Shown here piece after piece: positions 43,067-51,779 of a DNA stretch of 64,000 bases; position 1 is the stretch's first letter, and each line of letters starts with the position of its first letter. Below the pieces are notes generated by a model, which worked only from the letters and a program-made list of their open reading frames with translations, was not told the DNA's origin and made no database searches. Made by a program: the position numbers and the translations under genes. The stretch covers positions 1,736,001 to 1,800,000 of the forward strand of contig NZ_JAUSRB010000001.1 in assembly GCF_030811595.1 (NCBI RefSeq), given 5' to 3'. The DNA comes from Streptosporangium brasiliense. GTDB lineage: Bacteria; Actinomycetota; Actinomycetes; Streptosporangiales; Streptosporangiaceae.

Positions 43067-43837
43067 TCAGCGGTGGTGGCAGAGCAGGCAGCGCAGGGCC
43101 TGCTCCAGGGAGTCGACGTCGGTGGCGGGGGTGGGCCAGGGCAGTCGGACCAGGGTGGGGCTGTCGATGCCGGAGCGGACGGTCGCGCCGAAGCGGTCGA
43201 GTTCCCACAGCCACACCTCGCTGACGGGGGAGTCGAGCAGCGTGCGCAGCGCTGTCTCCAGCTGTCTGCGGTGGGTGACGTTGACGTGGCGGAGCATCCG
43301 CTCGGCCCCGTCCATCAGGGGGTCGGGGGCCGCGCCGAGATACTCCTCGCCGTCCAGGACGCCCGATTCGGGGGCGGCGAGATAGATCACCTGCCCGACG
43401 TCGACCCGGAGCAGCCGGGGGCCGTCGGAACGTTCCAGGGCCTCGAACAGCGCCTCGTCCGGGCAGCTCTCGGCGATCGCCGCCGCGCTCTGCCACGCCT
43501 CGGAGGCCGGCACGGCCTGCGTCCAGCCCTGCACCTTGAGCAGGCCGCGCGAGACCTCCCGCCCGCCCAGGGAGCGGCCGGCGGTCAGGTCGACGGTCAC
43601 CACCGGCTCGTCGCGCAGGTCGTAGAGCGGATCCCCCGGCAGGACCAGCAGCACCGGGCGTCCCGCGCCGTCCACGCCGCCCCTGGCGGGCATCGCCGGC
43701 CGGTCGGTGCCGGCGAGGGACACGTGGGTGGGGACGGCGGCGGCGGCCAGCGTGCGGACGCGCTCGGGGATCGGCGGAGCGGTGACGGGCTGCTGCTGCA
43801 TGGACCGGCTCTCCTTGAGATCGGACGGCTCATTCAC
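43067..43837 (-). CDS. DUF2470 heme/iron-related protein
   Basis: 256-aa protein with a split-barrel FMN/heme-binding-like N-half (THVSLAGTDRPAMPARGGVDGAGRPVLLVLPGDPLYDL) and a C-terminal DUF2470 domain (ERMLRHVNVTHRRQLETALRTLL, containing the conserved His-x-x-x-His-like pair). Proteins of this class occur in heme utilisation and siderophore regulons. An iron box lies immediately upstream of the start, which strongly suggests iron repression. The enzymatic role is not established. Confidence 0.78.
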   Translation of the reverse strand: MNEPSDLKESRSMQQQPVTAPPIPERVRTLAAAAVPTHVSLAGTDRPAMPARGGVDGAGRPVLLVLPGDPLYDLRDEPVVTVDLTAGRSLGGREVSRGLLKVQGWTQAVPASEAWQSAAAIAESCPDEALFEALERSDGPRLLRVDVGQVIYLAAPESGVLDGEEYLGAAPDPLMDGAERMLRHVNVTHRRQLETALRTLLDSPVSEVWLWELDRFGATVRSGIDSPTLVRLPWPTPATDVDSLEQALRCLLCHHR

Positions 43838-43873
43838 TAAGGTTAGGCTTACCTCAATAAGGTAAACCTAACC
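43838..43873. promoter_or_regulatory. tandem iron boxes (DtxR/IdeR type)
   Basis: TAAGGTTAGGCTTACCTCA (43838-43856) matches the DtxR/IdeR consensus TTAGGTTAGSCTAACCTAA at 16 of 19 positions. A second site overlaps the next turn with a perfect AGGT-AA-ACCT core (43860-43869) continued by AACC. They lie between the divergent DUF2470 and S4 genes and abut both start regions, so an iron-loaded repressor would silence both. Confidence 0.85.
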
Positions 43874-43887
43874 ACAAAGGAGTGACC

Positions 43888-44502
43888 GTGCGCTACACCG
43901 GACCCAAGGTGCGCCTGTCCCGCAGGGCCGGCGTCCCGCTGACCCGCAAGGCCGTCCGCTACTTCGAGGAGCGGCCCTACCCGCCGGGTGAGCACGGCCG
44001 CAAGACCAACCGCCGGCAGACCGGTGACTACGGCCTGCGGTTGATGGAGAAGCAGAAGCTGCGCTGGTACTACGACGTATCCGAGCGGCAGATGCGCCGT
44101 TACTGGGACATGGCGCTGCGCGGCACCGGCCGTTCCGGGGCCGAGCTGGTGGTGCTGCTGGAGAGCCGTCTCGCCTCTCTCGTCCTGCGCGCGGGCCTCG
44201 CCCCGTCCATCTACGCCGCCCGTCAGTACGTCACCCACGGCCACATCACCGTGGACGGCCGCAAGGTGGACATCCCCAGCTATCTGGTCAAGCCCGGTCA
44301 GGTCGTCGCGGTGCGGCAGCGCTCCCGCGGGATGCAGCCGTTCGTCGCCGCGGCCGAGGGCGTCTACGCCGACGACCGGATCGCCTCCTACCTGGCCGTC
44401 GACCACGCCGAGCTCCGCTTCACCGTGGTCGGCCGGCCGCTGCGCGAGCAGATCACGGTCCCCGTGGACGAGCAGCTCGTGGTGGAGTTCTACTCCCGCT
44501 GA
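43888..44502 (+). CDS. rpsD: 30S ribosomal protein S4, iron-box-controlled copy
   Basis: 204-aa S4 protein. The N-terminal zinc-finger region has no cysteines (GPKVRLSRRAGVPLTRKAVRYF), RPYPPGEHG and the S4 RNA-binding domain (LESRLASLVLRAGLAPSIYAARQYVTHGHITVDGRKVD) are intact, and it ends VVEFYSR. The GTG at 43888 has AGGAG five bases upstream; a GTG two codons earlier is too close. It stands outside any ribosomal operon. Several residues differ from the usual actinomycete S4, so I think it is a paralogue. Whether another rpsD exists cannot be seen here. Confidence 0.88.
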   Translation: MRYTGPKVRLSRRAGVPLTRKAVRYFEERPYPPGEHGRKTNRRQTGDYGLRLMEKQKLRWYYDVSERQMRRYWDMALRGTGRSGAELVVLLESRLASLVLRAGLAPSIYAARQYVTHGHITVDGRKVDIPSYLVKPGQVVAVRQRSRGMQPFVAAAEGVYADDRIASYLAVDHAELRFTVVGRPLREQITVPVDEQLVVEFYSR

Positions 44503-44524
44503 CCCACGGCCCGCCGACCCTCGT

Positions 44525-44541
44525 GGCCCGGCGGCCGGGCC
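44525..44541. terminator. GC hairpin between S4 and channel genes
   Basis: GGCCCGG-CGG-CCGGGCC lies 23 bases after the S4 stop in the 218-base convergent gap. It could terminate transcription from either side, though no T-run follows. The remaining gap is GC-rich and without a supported gene. Confidence 0.4.
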
Positions 44542-44720
44542 GCCGGCTCGGGCCGTCCGGCGCCGGCCGGCCGGATCACGCGGTCACCGGGCCGTCGGGC
44601 CACCTCGCGCGCCCGCGGCCGGGTGTCCCGCCGCCCCGCGCGTCCGCGCCGCCGGGCCCGGCCGTCCCGGACGTCGGTGCCGCGGGACGGCCGGACCGTC
44701 CGCCGTCCGGCGTGGCCGGG

Positions 44721-45587
44721 TCATCTGCCGCCGGAGCGCCCGCGCGCCGATCCGCGCCTGCGGGGCGCCGGTGGGGCGGTGTTCCCGCCGCCCGCCCCCG
44801 GTGTCACGGGGACCCGCTCCCGCAGCTCCCGCACCTCGGCCCGGAGCGCGTGCAGCTCGGCGAGTACGGCCACGCCGAGATCCTGGGTCGCCTGGACCGA
44901 CTCCTCGGCGTGCTCGTCCTCCATCGCGCTGACCACCACCGCGATGAACAGGTTCAGCACCACGAAGGTGCACACCAGCATGAACAGCACGAAGAACACC
45001 CACGCCGACGGATGCTCGTCCATCACCTCCCGGGTGATGTCGGACCACGCGTCCCCGGTCATCATCTGGAACAGGGTGAACAGCGAGGTGGGCAGGTCGC
45101 CGAAGTATTCCGGCGCGGTGGCGTGGTAGAGCTTGGTGCCCATCACGGCCGTGACGTAGAGCACCAGGCCGAGCAGCAGCACGATCGACGTCATCCCCGG
45201 CACCGCGGTGAGCAGGGCCGTCACGACCTTGCGCAGGCTCGGCACCACCGAGATCAGCCGCAGCGCCCGCAGGATCCGCAGCGCCCGCAGCACCGACAGG
45301 CCCCCGGCAGTGGGCAGCAGGGAGACCGCGACGATCATGGCGTCGAACAGGTTCCACGGGTCCTGGAAGAACCGCCGGCGGTAGGCGTAGATCTTCGCGG
45401 CCAACTCCATCACGAAGATGTAGAGCGCCAGGTGGTCGACGACGGTGAGTGCCGTGCCGTACCGCTCGACGGCCGTGGTGGAGGTCTCCAGCCCCAGGGT
45501 GGCCGCGTTGATCACGATGACCGCGATGATGACCTGCTGGAAACGCGGGGCCTCCAGGGTCGCGCGGACACGCTCGCGCACCGGCAC
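44721..45587 (-). CDS. bacterial voltage-gated cation channel
   Basis: 288-aa six-helix ion channel subunit of the NaChBac fold. S4 voltage sensor has four arginines at three-residue spacing (RALRILRALR, residues 101-110). The pore loop FTLFQMMTGDAWSD (170-183) carries the selectivity filter TGDAW. S6 is FVLFMLVCTFVVLNLFIAVVV, followed by a C-terminal coiled coil (about 231-259) and an Arg-rich tail. Four subunits would make a sodium or calcium pore; the filter differs from the LESWS of NaChBac. Confidence 0.88.
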   Translation of the reverse strand: MPVRERVRATLEAPRFQQVIIAVIVINAATLGLETSTTAVERYGTALTVVDHLALYIFVMELAAKIYAYRRRFFQDPWNLFDAMIVAVSLLPTAGGLSVLRALRILRALRLISVVPSLRKVVTALLTAVPGMTSIVLLLGLVLYVTAVMGTKLYHATAPEYFGDLPTSLFTLFQMMTGDAWSDITREVMDEHPSAWVFFVLFMLVCTFVVLNLFIAVVVSAMEDEHAEESVQATQDLGVAVLAELHALRAEVRELRERVPVTPGAGGGNTAPPAPRRRGSARGRSGGR

Positions 45588-45650
45588 GGATGACTCCCCG
45601 GGGGTTAAGGCCGAACGGACTGCCGGTAGATCATATCGCCTGAAAGATCT

Positions 45651-46292
45651 TCATTCCGTACGGCGGGCGCAGTAGTCGCCGATCCCGGACTCCAGGAGGC
45701 GGAAGGCGCGATCGGCGTGCTCGCGCAGGTCCGGGGTGATGGCGGCCACGCTCTCGCCGGCGAGCACGCGCTGGACGGCGTGCGTCGTCAGCGTGTGGAG
45801 CGTCGCGCAGATCTGGCCGGCGACGAGCGCGGGGGTGAGGTCGTCGGGGTCGGCGTCGGCCTCGTCGGCGAGAGCCCGGGTCAGGGCCTCCATCCGGAGC
45901 TCGTTCATCTCCCGCAGCCGGGCGACGAGGGCCGGGCTGGCGCTGATCATGCGGGGGAAGGCGTCGCTCCCCTCGTGGAAGCCGTATCGCCAGTCACCGG
46001 TGTCGAGGGCGTCCAGGAAGTCGCGGCGCAGCGCCTGCACCGCGCTCTCTCCGGGCCTGCGCTCCCGCATGACCTTGCCGAGCAGCTCCACCACCTCGTC
46101 CTGCCGGTCGAAGAGCAGGTCCTCCTTGGTCGGGAAGTAGTTGAAGACCGTGTTGACCGAGACGTCGGCGGCCCTGGCGACCTCGGCCACCGTCACGTTG
46201 TCGAAGCCGCGCGCCATGAACAACCCCGTCGCCATGTCGGAGATGCGCAGCCGGGTCTCTCTCTTCTTGCGCTCGCGCAGGCCCTCGCTCAT
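45651..46292 (-). CDS. TetR-family regulator of the DrrAB-like exporter
   Basis: 213-aa TetR protein with HTH TVAEVARAADVSVNTVFNYFPTKEDLLF (about residues 35-62) and a helical ligand domain. It is divergent from a daunorubicin-type ABC exporter pair, with an inverted repeat in the 76-base gap. I start at the ATG at 46292 (AGGATGG upstream); ATG codons at 46301 and 46331 are alternatives. The standard arrangement is repression of the exporter until a drug binds. Confidence 0.9.
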   Translation of the reverse strand: MSEGLRERKKRETRLRISDMATGLFMARGFDNVTVAEVARAADVSVNTVFNYFPTKEDLLFDRQDEVVELLGKVMRERRPGESAVQALRRDFLDALDTGDWRYGFHEGSDAFPRMISASPALVARLREMNELRMEALTRALADEADADPDDLTPALVAGQICATLHTLTTHAVQRVLAGESVAAITPDLREHADRAFRLLESGIGDYCARRTE

Positions 46293-46315
46293 GTGCGCCA
46301 TCCTATGGTGCCGGT

Positions 46316-46342
46316 CAAATTTTGTGGCCACCTCAAAATTGG
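46316..46342. promoter_or_regulatory. TetR operator before ABC exporter
   Basis: CAAATTTTG-N9-CAAAATTGG, an inverted repeat with eight of nine positions paired, sits between the divergent TetR and ABC exporter genes in an AT-rich patch. Position and symmetry fit a TetR site. Confidence 0.6.
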
Positions 46343-46368
46343 TGTTACTTTAAAAACGGAGGCGATCA

Positions 46369-47157
46369 ATGATCAAGACATCGAACCTGAGCAAGACCTT
46401 CCCGGGCGGGGTCGAAGCCGTCCGGGGCGTCGACCTGGCCGTCGAGGCCGGGGAGATCGTGGGCTTCCTGGGCCCCAACGGCGCGGGGAAGACGACCACC
46501 ATGCGCATGCTGACCACGCTGCTGCGCCCCACCGGCGGCACCGCCACGGTCGCCGGGCACGACCTGCTCACCGATCCCCGGGCCGTGCGGCGGCACATCG
46601 GCTACGTGTCCCAGCACGGCGGGATCGGCCCGGCCGACCCGGTCGGGGAGGCGCTCGAACTCCACGCCCTGCTGTACGGCATGCGTCCGGCCGAAGCGCG
46701 TGAGCGGATCGGCGAGGTGCTCGACGGCTTCGGCCTCACCGGGCTGGAGGCCCGCCCGGGCGGCGCGCTCTCCGGAGGCCAGCGCCGCCGCTTCGACCTG
46801 GCCTTCGGGCTGGTCCACGGTCCGTCGCTGCTCTTCCTCGACGAGCCCACCACCGGCCTCGACCCGCAGAGCCGGGCCAACCTCTGGGACCACGTCAGGC
46901 GCCTGCGCCAGGAGCGCGGCCTCACGGTCTTCCTCACCACCCACTATCTCGACGAGGCGGACGCGCTCGCCGACCGGTTGTTCGTCATCGACCACGGCGT
47001 GATCGTCGCCGAGGGCACCCCGGCCGAGCTCAAGGGCGGCTCCGGCACCCTCGACGACGTCTTCCTGGCCATCACCGGCCGCTCCCTGAGAGAGAACGGG
47101 CCCGCGGAGCGGGTCTCGGACGCGGAGGCCGTCCAGCCGGCCGGAGAGGGACGGTGA
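46369..47157 (+). CDS. DrrA-like ABC exporter ATPase
   Basis: 262-aa ATPase. Walker A GPNGAGKTTT (about residues 35-44), signature LSGGQRRRF, Walker B LLFLDEPTTGLD and H-loop LTTHYLDEAD. The C-terminal extension with the LDDVFLAITGRSL motif is diagnostic of the DrrA/daunorubicin-resistance branch. GGAGG precedes the ATG; the stop overlaps the permease start as GTGA. Pumps of this type export drugs or lipids. Confidence 0.93.
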   Translation: MIKTSNLSKTFPGGVEAVRGVDLAVEAGEIVGFLGPNGAGKTTTMRMLTTLLRPTGGTATVAGHDLLTDPRAVRRHIGYVSQHGGIGPADPVGEALELHALLYGMRPAEARERIGEVLDGFGLTGLEARPGGALSGGQRRRFDLAFGLVHGPSLLFLDEPTTGLDPQSRANLWDHVRRLRQERGLTVFLTTHYLDEADALADRLFVIDHGVIVAEGTPAELKGGSGTLDDVFLAITGRSLRENGPAERVSDAEAVQPAGEGR

Positions 47158-47897
47158 ACGGCTCGATGGACATCCTCCGTGACACCTGGCTGGTCTTCCG
47201 GTACAACGTCCGGATCTCCCTGAGGCAGAAGGCCGGGATCGTCTTCGGCGTCCTGCAGCCCCTGCTCTATCTGGTGCTGTTCGGTCCGCTGTTCGCCACG
47301 ATCGGGACCTGGGAGACGCTGGTCCCCGGCCTGCTGGTCCAGGTGGGGCTGCTCAGCGCGGGCATGGCCGGGTTCGGGATCGTCTTCGACGCCCGGTCGG
47401 GCGTGCTGGAGCGGTTGCGGGTCACCCCGGCGCACCGGATGGCCCTGCTGCTCGGCCGGGTCCTGGGCAGCTCGGTCACCCTGCTGATCCAGTCGGTCAT
47501 GCTGATCGTGGTGGGCTACGCCTTCGGCATGCGCGCGGCGCTCCCCGGCGTGCTGGCCGGGCTCGTCCTCATGGCGCTGCTGGGGGTGAGCCTGGCCGCC
47601 CTGTCCAACGCGGTCGCGCTCACCATGAACCCCGACCTGTTCGCGCCGGTCATGAGCACCGCGGTCGTCCCGCTGGTGCTGCTGTCGGGCGCGTTCCTGC
47701 CGATGTCGATGGCGCCCGGCTGGCTGGACGCGCTGTCGCGGCTCACCCCGTTCCGCTACGTGCTCGAAGCCCTGCGCGAGCTGTTCGACGGGCACTACGC
47801 GAGCTGGACCGTGGCCGCGGGCGTCGCCGTGACCCTAGCCCTGTCGCTGGTCTGCGTGACGGTGGGCACCCGCGTCTTCAACCGCGAGAACGCCTGA
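47154..47897 (+). CDS. DrrB-like ABC exporter permease
   Basis: 247-aa ABC-2 type membrane subunit with six helices, including the DrrB-like LLSGAFLPMSMAPGWLDALSRLTPFRYVLEALRELF segment. It forms the exporter together with the ATPase encoded just upstream. GTG start at 47154 overlaps the ATPase stop; an ATG four codons in (47166) is possible. Confidence 0.92.
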   Translation: MNGSMDILRDTWLVFRYNVRISLRQKAGIVFGVLQPLLYLVLFGPLFATIGTWETLVPGLLVQVGLLSAGMAGFGIVFDARSGVLERLRVTPAHRMALLLGRVLGSSVTLLIQSVMLIVVGYAFGMRAALPGVLAGLVLMALLGVSLAALSNAVALTMNPDLFAPVMSTAVVPLVLLSGAFLPMSMAPGWLDALSRLTPFRYVLEALRELFDGHYASWTVAAGVAVTLALSLVCVTVGTRVFNRENA

Positions 47898-47948
47898 CCA
47901 CCGGGCGGGACGGAGCGGCGGCGCCGCGGGCCCGGACGCGCCGCCGCC

Positions 47949-48182
47949 TCAGCCCGGCGGGCCGTAGGGCTCGATCCTCGGGTCGGCGTAGGGGCCGCCG
48001 CCCGCCTCGGGGTCGATCCGGCGGGCGGCCTCCTCGCTCACCCGCAGGCCGTACAGGCCCTGACCGGGATCGATGAGCACCAGGCCGTAGCCGGTGTCGA
48101 CCTCCTCCTCCGACAGCCCCAGGCGGCGCATCGCCTGCGTGAGTGTCGCCTGGGGCGGGAGCCGTACGGTGACAAGGACCAT
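47949..48182 (-). CDS. 77-aa companion of the subtilase
   Basis: Small hydrophilic protein that I do not recognise. An N-terminal helix-strand pattern (MVLVTVRLPPQATLTQAMRRLGLSEEEVDTGYGLVLI) is followed by VSEEAARRID and a Pro/Gly-rich tail. It begins four bases after the stop of the serine peptidase gene on the same strand, so the two are co-transcribed. It could be an inhibitor, chaperone or substrate of that peptidase. Confidence 0.72.
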   Translation of the reverse strand: MVLVTVRLPPQATLTQAMRRLGLSEEEVDTGYGLVLIDPGQGLYGLRVSEEAARRIDPEAGGGPYADPRIEPYGPPG

Positions 48183-48186
48183 GACC

Positions 48187-49545
48187 TCACGCTACGCGCA
48201 TCGCCCTGCGGCGCAACGCGGCGAGTATCCCCGATGTGTCGGTGACGCCGTAGCCGTAGTCGTAGTCGAACCCGATGTCGCTGCGGTCGTCGGCGGTGCG
48301 GCGCAGCAGGGTGCGCAGCTGGGCGGGGGTGAGGGCGGTGGAGGACCACCGGGTGCGGACGGCCGCGACCAGGCCGGCGGCCACCGGGCAGGCGGCCGAG
48401 GTGCCCGAGTCGGGCTCGCCGTCGCCGAAGGCCTTGGAGCCGGAGAAGTGGGTGTAGGAGCAGACGTCGGGCTTGCGGAGGGTGAGGCGGCCGGGCCCCT
48501 GGGAGGAGTATCCGACCCGCTGGCCGTTGGTGTCGACGCCCCCGATGGACAGCACACCCGGATGGGAGTTGGCGCCCGTGATCGGCCGGTCCGGGTAGGC
48601 GCACCGCCTGTCCTTGCAGTCGCGCCCGCAGTTTCCGGCGGCGAACAGCACGTCGGCGCCGGCCTGCTCCAGGCTGGAGATGATGAGGTTGAACGGGTGC
48701 GCGGGGTTGTCGGAGTAGTTGCCCGGGTGGCCGACGGGGAAGTCCCAGCGGGGGGAGAAGGAGCCCCAGCTGTTGGTGATCACCAGGGAGCGCGACTCCG
48801 CGGGCTGGGCCTCCAGGACGGTGCGCAGGTGGGCGAAGGCCGCCACCGCGTCCGACAGCAGGCCGTCCAGGGCCGAGCCGCCGGGGCGCTGGGAGAGCAG
48901 CACGGGGATGTCGATCAGCGACGCCCGCGGGGCGGCGATGAGCGCGTCGAAGGCGCACATCGTGCCGTGGTTGACCGGGAACTCGCCCGGCTCGCCGCTC
49001 ACCCCGTCGGGGCTCCAGCTCCGCTCCCTGTCCAGCAGCAGGTCCCGGCCGAGATGGTGCTTGACGTGCGCGGCGTTGATGCCGGTGTCCAGCACCGCCA
49101 GCGCGACGCCCGACCCGTCGAGCCCCTCGGCGTGCAGCTCGGCGGCGTGCACCAGCCGCTCCACGTCGTGCCAGTCGCCCACGGGGGCGTCGCCGCCGCA
49201 GGTGAGGTTGGTCTCGATCACCGGGTCGGCGTAGATCCCCACGACGTCGTTGCGGAGGGTGGGCAGCAGGGTGAGGCGGGTGGACAGCTCGTCGTCGGAG
49301 ATCTCCCCGCGGACCATGACCGAGGCGTCGTCGGCGGCGAGGGAGAAGGTCAGCGCCTGGTTCAGGGAGAGGGGGTCGCCCCCGGCCGCGGGCACGGGAC
49401 GCGGCACGGCGACCGGCGTGTAGGAGGGGTCCAGGACGACGCCGGGCAGCCGGTCGGCGACGTCGGCCGTCGTCGTGGTCACGTCGGGATCGGCCACCGC
49501 CGCGACGACGTCCGGGGAGGGGCGGAGCTGGATCAGGACCCGCAT
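48187..49545 (-). CDS. cytoplasmic S8 (subtilisin-like) serine peptidase
   Basis: 452-aa peptidase with Asp153 in VLDTGIN, His193 in VNHGTMCAF and Ser in SGTSAACPVAAG. The oxyanion Asn lies in FAAGNCG. No signal peptide or membrane helix is present at the ATG at 49545, unlike most actinomycete subtilases, so it probably acts inside the cell. A 140-residue N-terminal region precedes the catalytic domain and may be regulatory. Cysteines near NCGRDCKDRRC could form a metal site or disulfide. Confidence 0.88.
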   Translation of the reverse strand: MRVLIQLRPSPDVVAAVADPDVTTTTADVADRLPGVVLDPSYTPVAVPRPVPAAGGDPLSLNQALTFSLAADDASVMVRGEISDDELSTRLTLLPTLRNDVVGIYADPVIETNLTCGGDAPVGDWHDVERLVHAAELHAEGLDGSGVALAVLDTGINAAHVKHHLGRDLLLDRERSWSPDGVSGEPGEFPVNHGTMCAFDALIAAPRASLIDIPVLLSQRPGGSALDGLLSDAVAAFAHLRTVLEAQPAESRSLVITNSWGSFSPRWDFPVGHPGNYSDNPAHPFNLIISSLEQAGADVLFAAGNCGRDCKDRRCAYPDRPITGANSHPGVLSIGGVDTNGQRVGYSSQGPGRLTLRKPDVCSYTHFSGSKAFGDGEPDSGTSAACPVAAGLVAAVRTRWSSTALTPAQLRTLLRRTADDRSDIGFDYDYGYGVTDTSGILAALRRRAMRVA

Positions 49546-49715
49546 GGTGCACCACCAGAATTCGGGGGATCGGACTCCACCACGTTCCTTCATCCGCCTC
49601 GATCGCGTCCAGCCATTCAAACCAGCGTGTATCGGTATCAGCCCACCTGAAGCCCGCAAACCGCCGACACTTATTTCCTTCCCTGGGGGCATGGCGGTCA
49701 CTAGCGTTGGACGGC

Positions 49716-51761
49716 ATGACCGCAGCGGCGGAGACGACGCCACCCCCCCATTCCGATGTCCTGTCCACGCACTGGCTGGGCACCCGGCCGAGACTGGTCG
49801 TGGCCAGCGCGTTCATGCTCTTCCTGGAGCTGGCGCTGATCCGGTGGACCGGATCGAACATCGTGCATCTGAGTTACTTCACGAACTTTGTCCTGCTCGG
49901 CTCGTTCCTCGGCATCGGGCTCGGGTTCCTCCGGGTGGGGCGCACGAGGCGGCAGCCGTACTACTCGCCGATCGTGCTGGCCGTCCTCGTGCTGGTCATC
50001 CTGTTCTTCCCGGTCACGGTGGACCGGCAGACCGAGGGCGTCCTGTACTGGACGAGCCTGAGCACCCAGGGGCCGCCGCCCTGGCTGATCCTGCCGGTGA
50101 TCTTCGCGGCCGCGGCGGTGGTGCTGATGGGCCCGGCCGAGCTGGTCGGGCGCTGCTTCCCCGAGCTGGACCGGCTGGAGGCCTACCGCTACGACCTGAT
50201 CGGCAGCCTCACCGGCATCGCGCTGTTCACCGCCCTGTCCTTCCTCAGCGCGCCCCCGGTCGTGTGGGGGGTGATCGCCGCGGCCGCCTACATCGTGCTG
50301 CTGTGGCCGCGCAACGTCTGGGGGAGGGTCGCGCTGGCCGTCCCGTCCCTGATCGTCGTCGGAGCGCTCGCGGTGGAGACGCTGACGGCGGGGGCGCTGT
50401 GGTCGCCTTACTACAAGGTGACCTACGACCGGCTCGACTACGCCGGCGTCCCGGTGATGGACATCCAGGTCAACGGCATCCCGCACCAGCAGGCCGTCCC
50501 GGCGGCCAGCCGGCTCCAATGGGAGCGCCAGTACGCGCTGCCGTACGAGCGGGCCGCGGCGCGGAAGCTGGACGACGTCCTGATCGTCGGCGCGGGCAGC
50601 GGCACCGACGTGGCCATCGCGCTGTCCAAGGGCGCCAAGCACGTGGACGCGGTGGAGATCGACCCCAAGCTCCGCGAGCTCGGCGGGACCTACCACCCCG
50701 ACCGGCCCTACGCCGACCCCCGCGTCACCACCGTCGTCACCGACGGCCGCGCCTTCCTGGAGCGCACCTCCGGCAAGTACGACCTGATCCTCTTCGCGCT
50801 GCCCGACTCGCTCACCCTGGTCTCCGGGGCGAGCTCGCTGCGGCTGGAGAGCTACCTGTTCACCCAGCAGGCCATGGAGGCGGCCAGGGACCACCTCAAG
50901 CCCGGCGGCACCTTCTCGATGTACAACTACTACCGGGAGAGCTGGCTGGTGGACCGGCTCGCCGCCACCATGCAGGCCGCCTTCGGCCACAAGCCGTGCG
51001 TGGACATCGTCAGCGAGACCGGCCAGCAGGCCGTGATCACCGCGGGTCTCGGTCCCCAGGCCCAGAGCTGCGGCGCGGAGTGGGCCGGCGCGACCGCCGC
51101 CACCCCGCCGCCGACGGGCGACGACCGGCCGTTCCTCTACCTGAAGGACCGCACGGTCCCGCAGATCTACATCATCACCCTCGGCCTGATCCTGATCGTG
51201 AGCATGCTCGCCGTCCGGGCCGTCGCCGGGCCGTACACCCGGATGCGCCCCTACGCCGACCTGTTCCTGCTGGGCGTGGCCTTCCTGCTGCTGGAGACCA
51301 AGAGCGTGACCGGCTTCGCGCTGCTGTTCGGCACGACCTGGGTGGTCAACGCCATCGTGTTCGCCGGGGTGCTGGTCGCCGTGCTCGCCGCGGTGGAGGT
51401 GACGCGCCGCTTCAGGATCCCGCCGCTGCCCGTCATGTACGGCGTGCTCCTCGGCGGGCTGGTGCTGGCCTGGCTGGTGCCCAACTCCTGGCTGCTGGGC
51501 CTGCCGCTGCCGCTGCGGGCGCTGGTCGCCGTGGTGGTGGCGTTCCTGCCGATCTTCGCGGCCAACGTGGTGTTCGCCAAGCGCTTCGCCGACTCCGGCG
51601 ACGGCACGACGGCCTTCGGCGCGAACCTGCTGGGCGCGATGGTCGGCGGCTGCCTGGAGTATCTGGCGCTGGTCATCGGCTACCAGGCCCTGCTGATCGT
51701 GGCGGGCCTGCTCTACCTCGGCGCCTTCGCCCTGCTGCCCCGCGGGGCCAAGGCCGCCTGA
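49716..51761 (+). CDS. membrane-embedded spermidine-synthase-like protein
   Basis: 681-aa protein in which a SAM-dependent Rossmann domain (VLIVGAGSGTDVAIALSKG, VDAVEIDPKL, about residues 285-325) lies between an N-terminal block of five to six membrane helices and a C-terminal block of six. Such fusions are annotated as spermidine synthases, but the membrane parts suggest transfer to or export of a lipid or amine. A TAGCGT -10-like box (49702-49707) ends eight bases before the ATG and no ribosome site is present, so translation is probably leaderless. Confidence 0.82.
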   Translation: MTAAAETTPPPHSDVLSTHWLGTRPRLVVASAFMLFLELALIRWTGSNIVHLSYFTNFVLLGSFLGIGLGFLRVGRTRRQPYYSPIVLAVLVLVILFFPVTVDRQTEGVLYWTSLSTQGPPPWLILPVIFAAAAVVLMGPAELVGRCFPELDRLEAYRYDLIGSLTGIALFTALSFLSAPPVVWGVIAAAAYIVLLWPRNVWGRVALAVPSLIVVGALAVETLTAGALWSPYYKVTYDRLDYAGVPVMDIQVNGIPHQQAVPAASRLQWERQYALPYERAAARKLDDVLIVGAGSGTDVAIALSKGAKHVDAVEIDPKLRELGGTYHPDRPYADPRVTTVVTDGRAFLERTSGKYDLILFALPDSLTLVSGASSLRLESYLFTQQAMEAARDHLKPGGTFSMYNYYRESWLVDRLAATMQAAFGHKPCVDIVSETGQQAVITAGLGPQAQSCGAEWAGATAATPPPTGDDRPFLYLKDRTVPQIYIITLGLILIVSMLAVRAVAGPYTRMRPYADLFLLGVAFLLLETKSVTGFALLFGTTWVVNAIVFAGVLVAVLAAVEVTRRFRIPPLPVMYGVLLGGLVLAWLVPNSWLLGLPLPLRALVAVVVAFLPIFAANVVFAKRFADSGDGTTAFGANLLGAMVGGCLEYLALVIGYQALLIVAGLLYLGAFALLPRGAKAA

Positions 51762-51779
51762 GCGCCGGCGGGAAAGACG

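Noticed and set aside
43838-43873. Zur box before the S4 gene
   Set aside because: Zinc control was expected for an alternative ribosomal protein, but the sequence fits the iron-box consensus and lacks the TGAAAAT-type Zur core.
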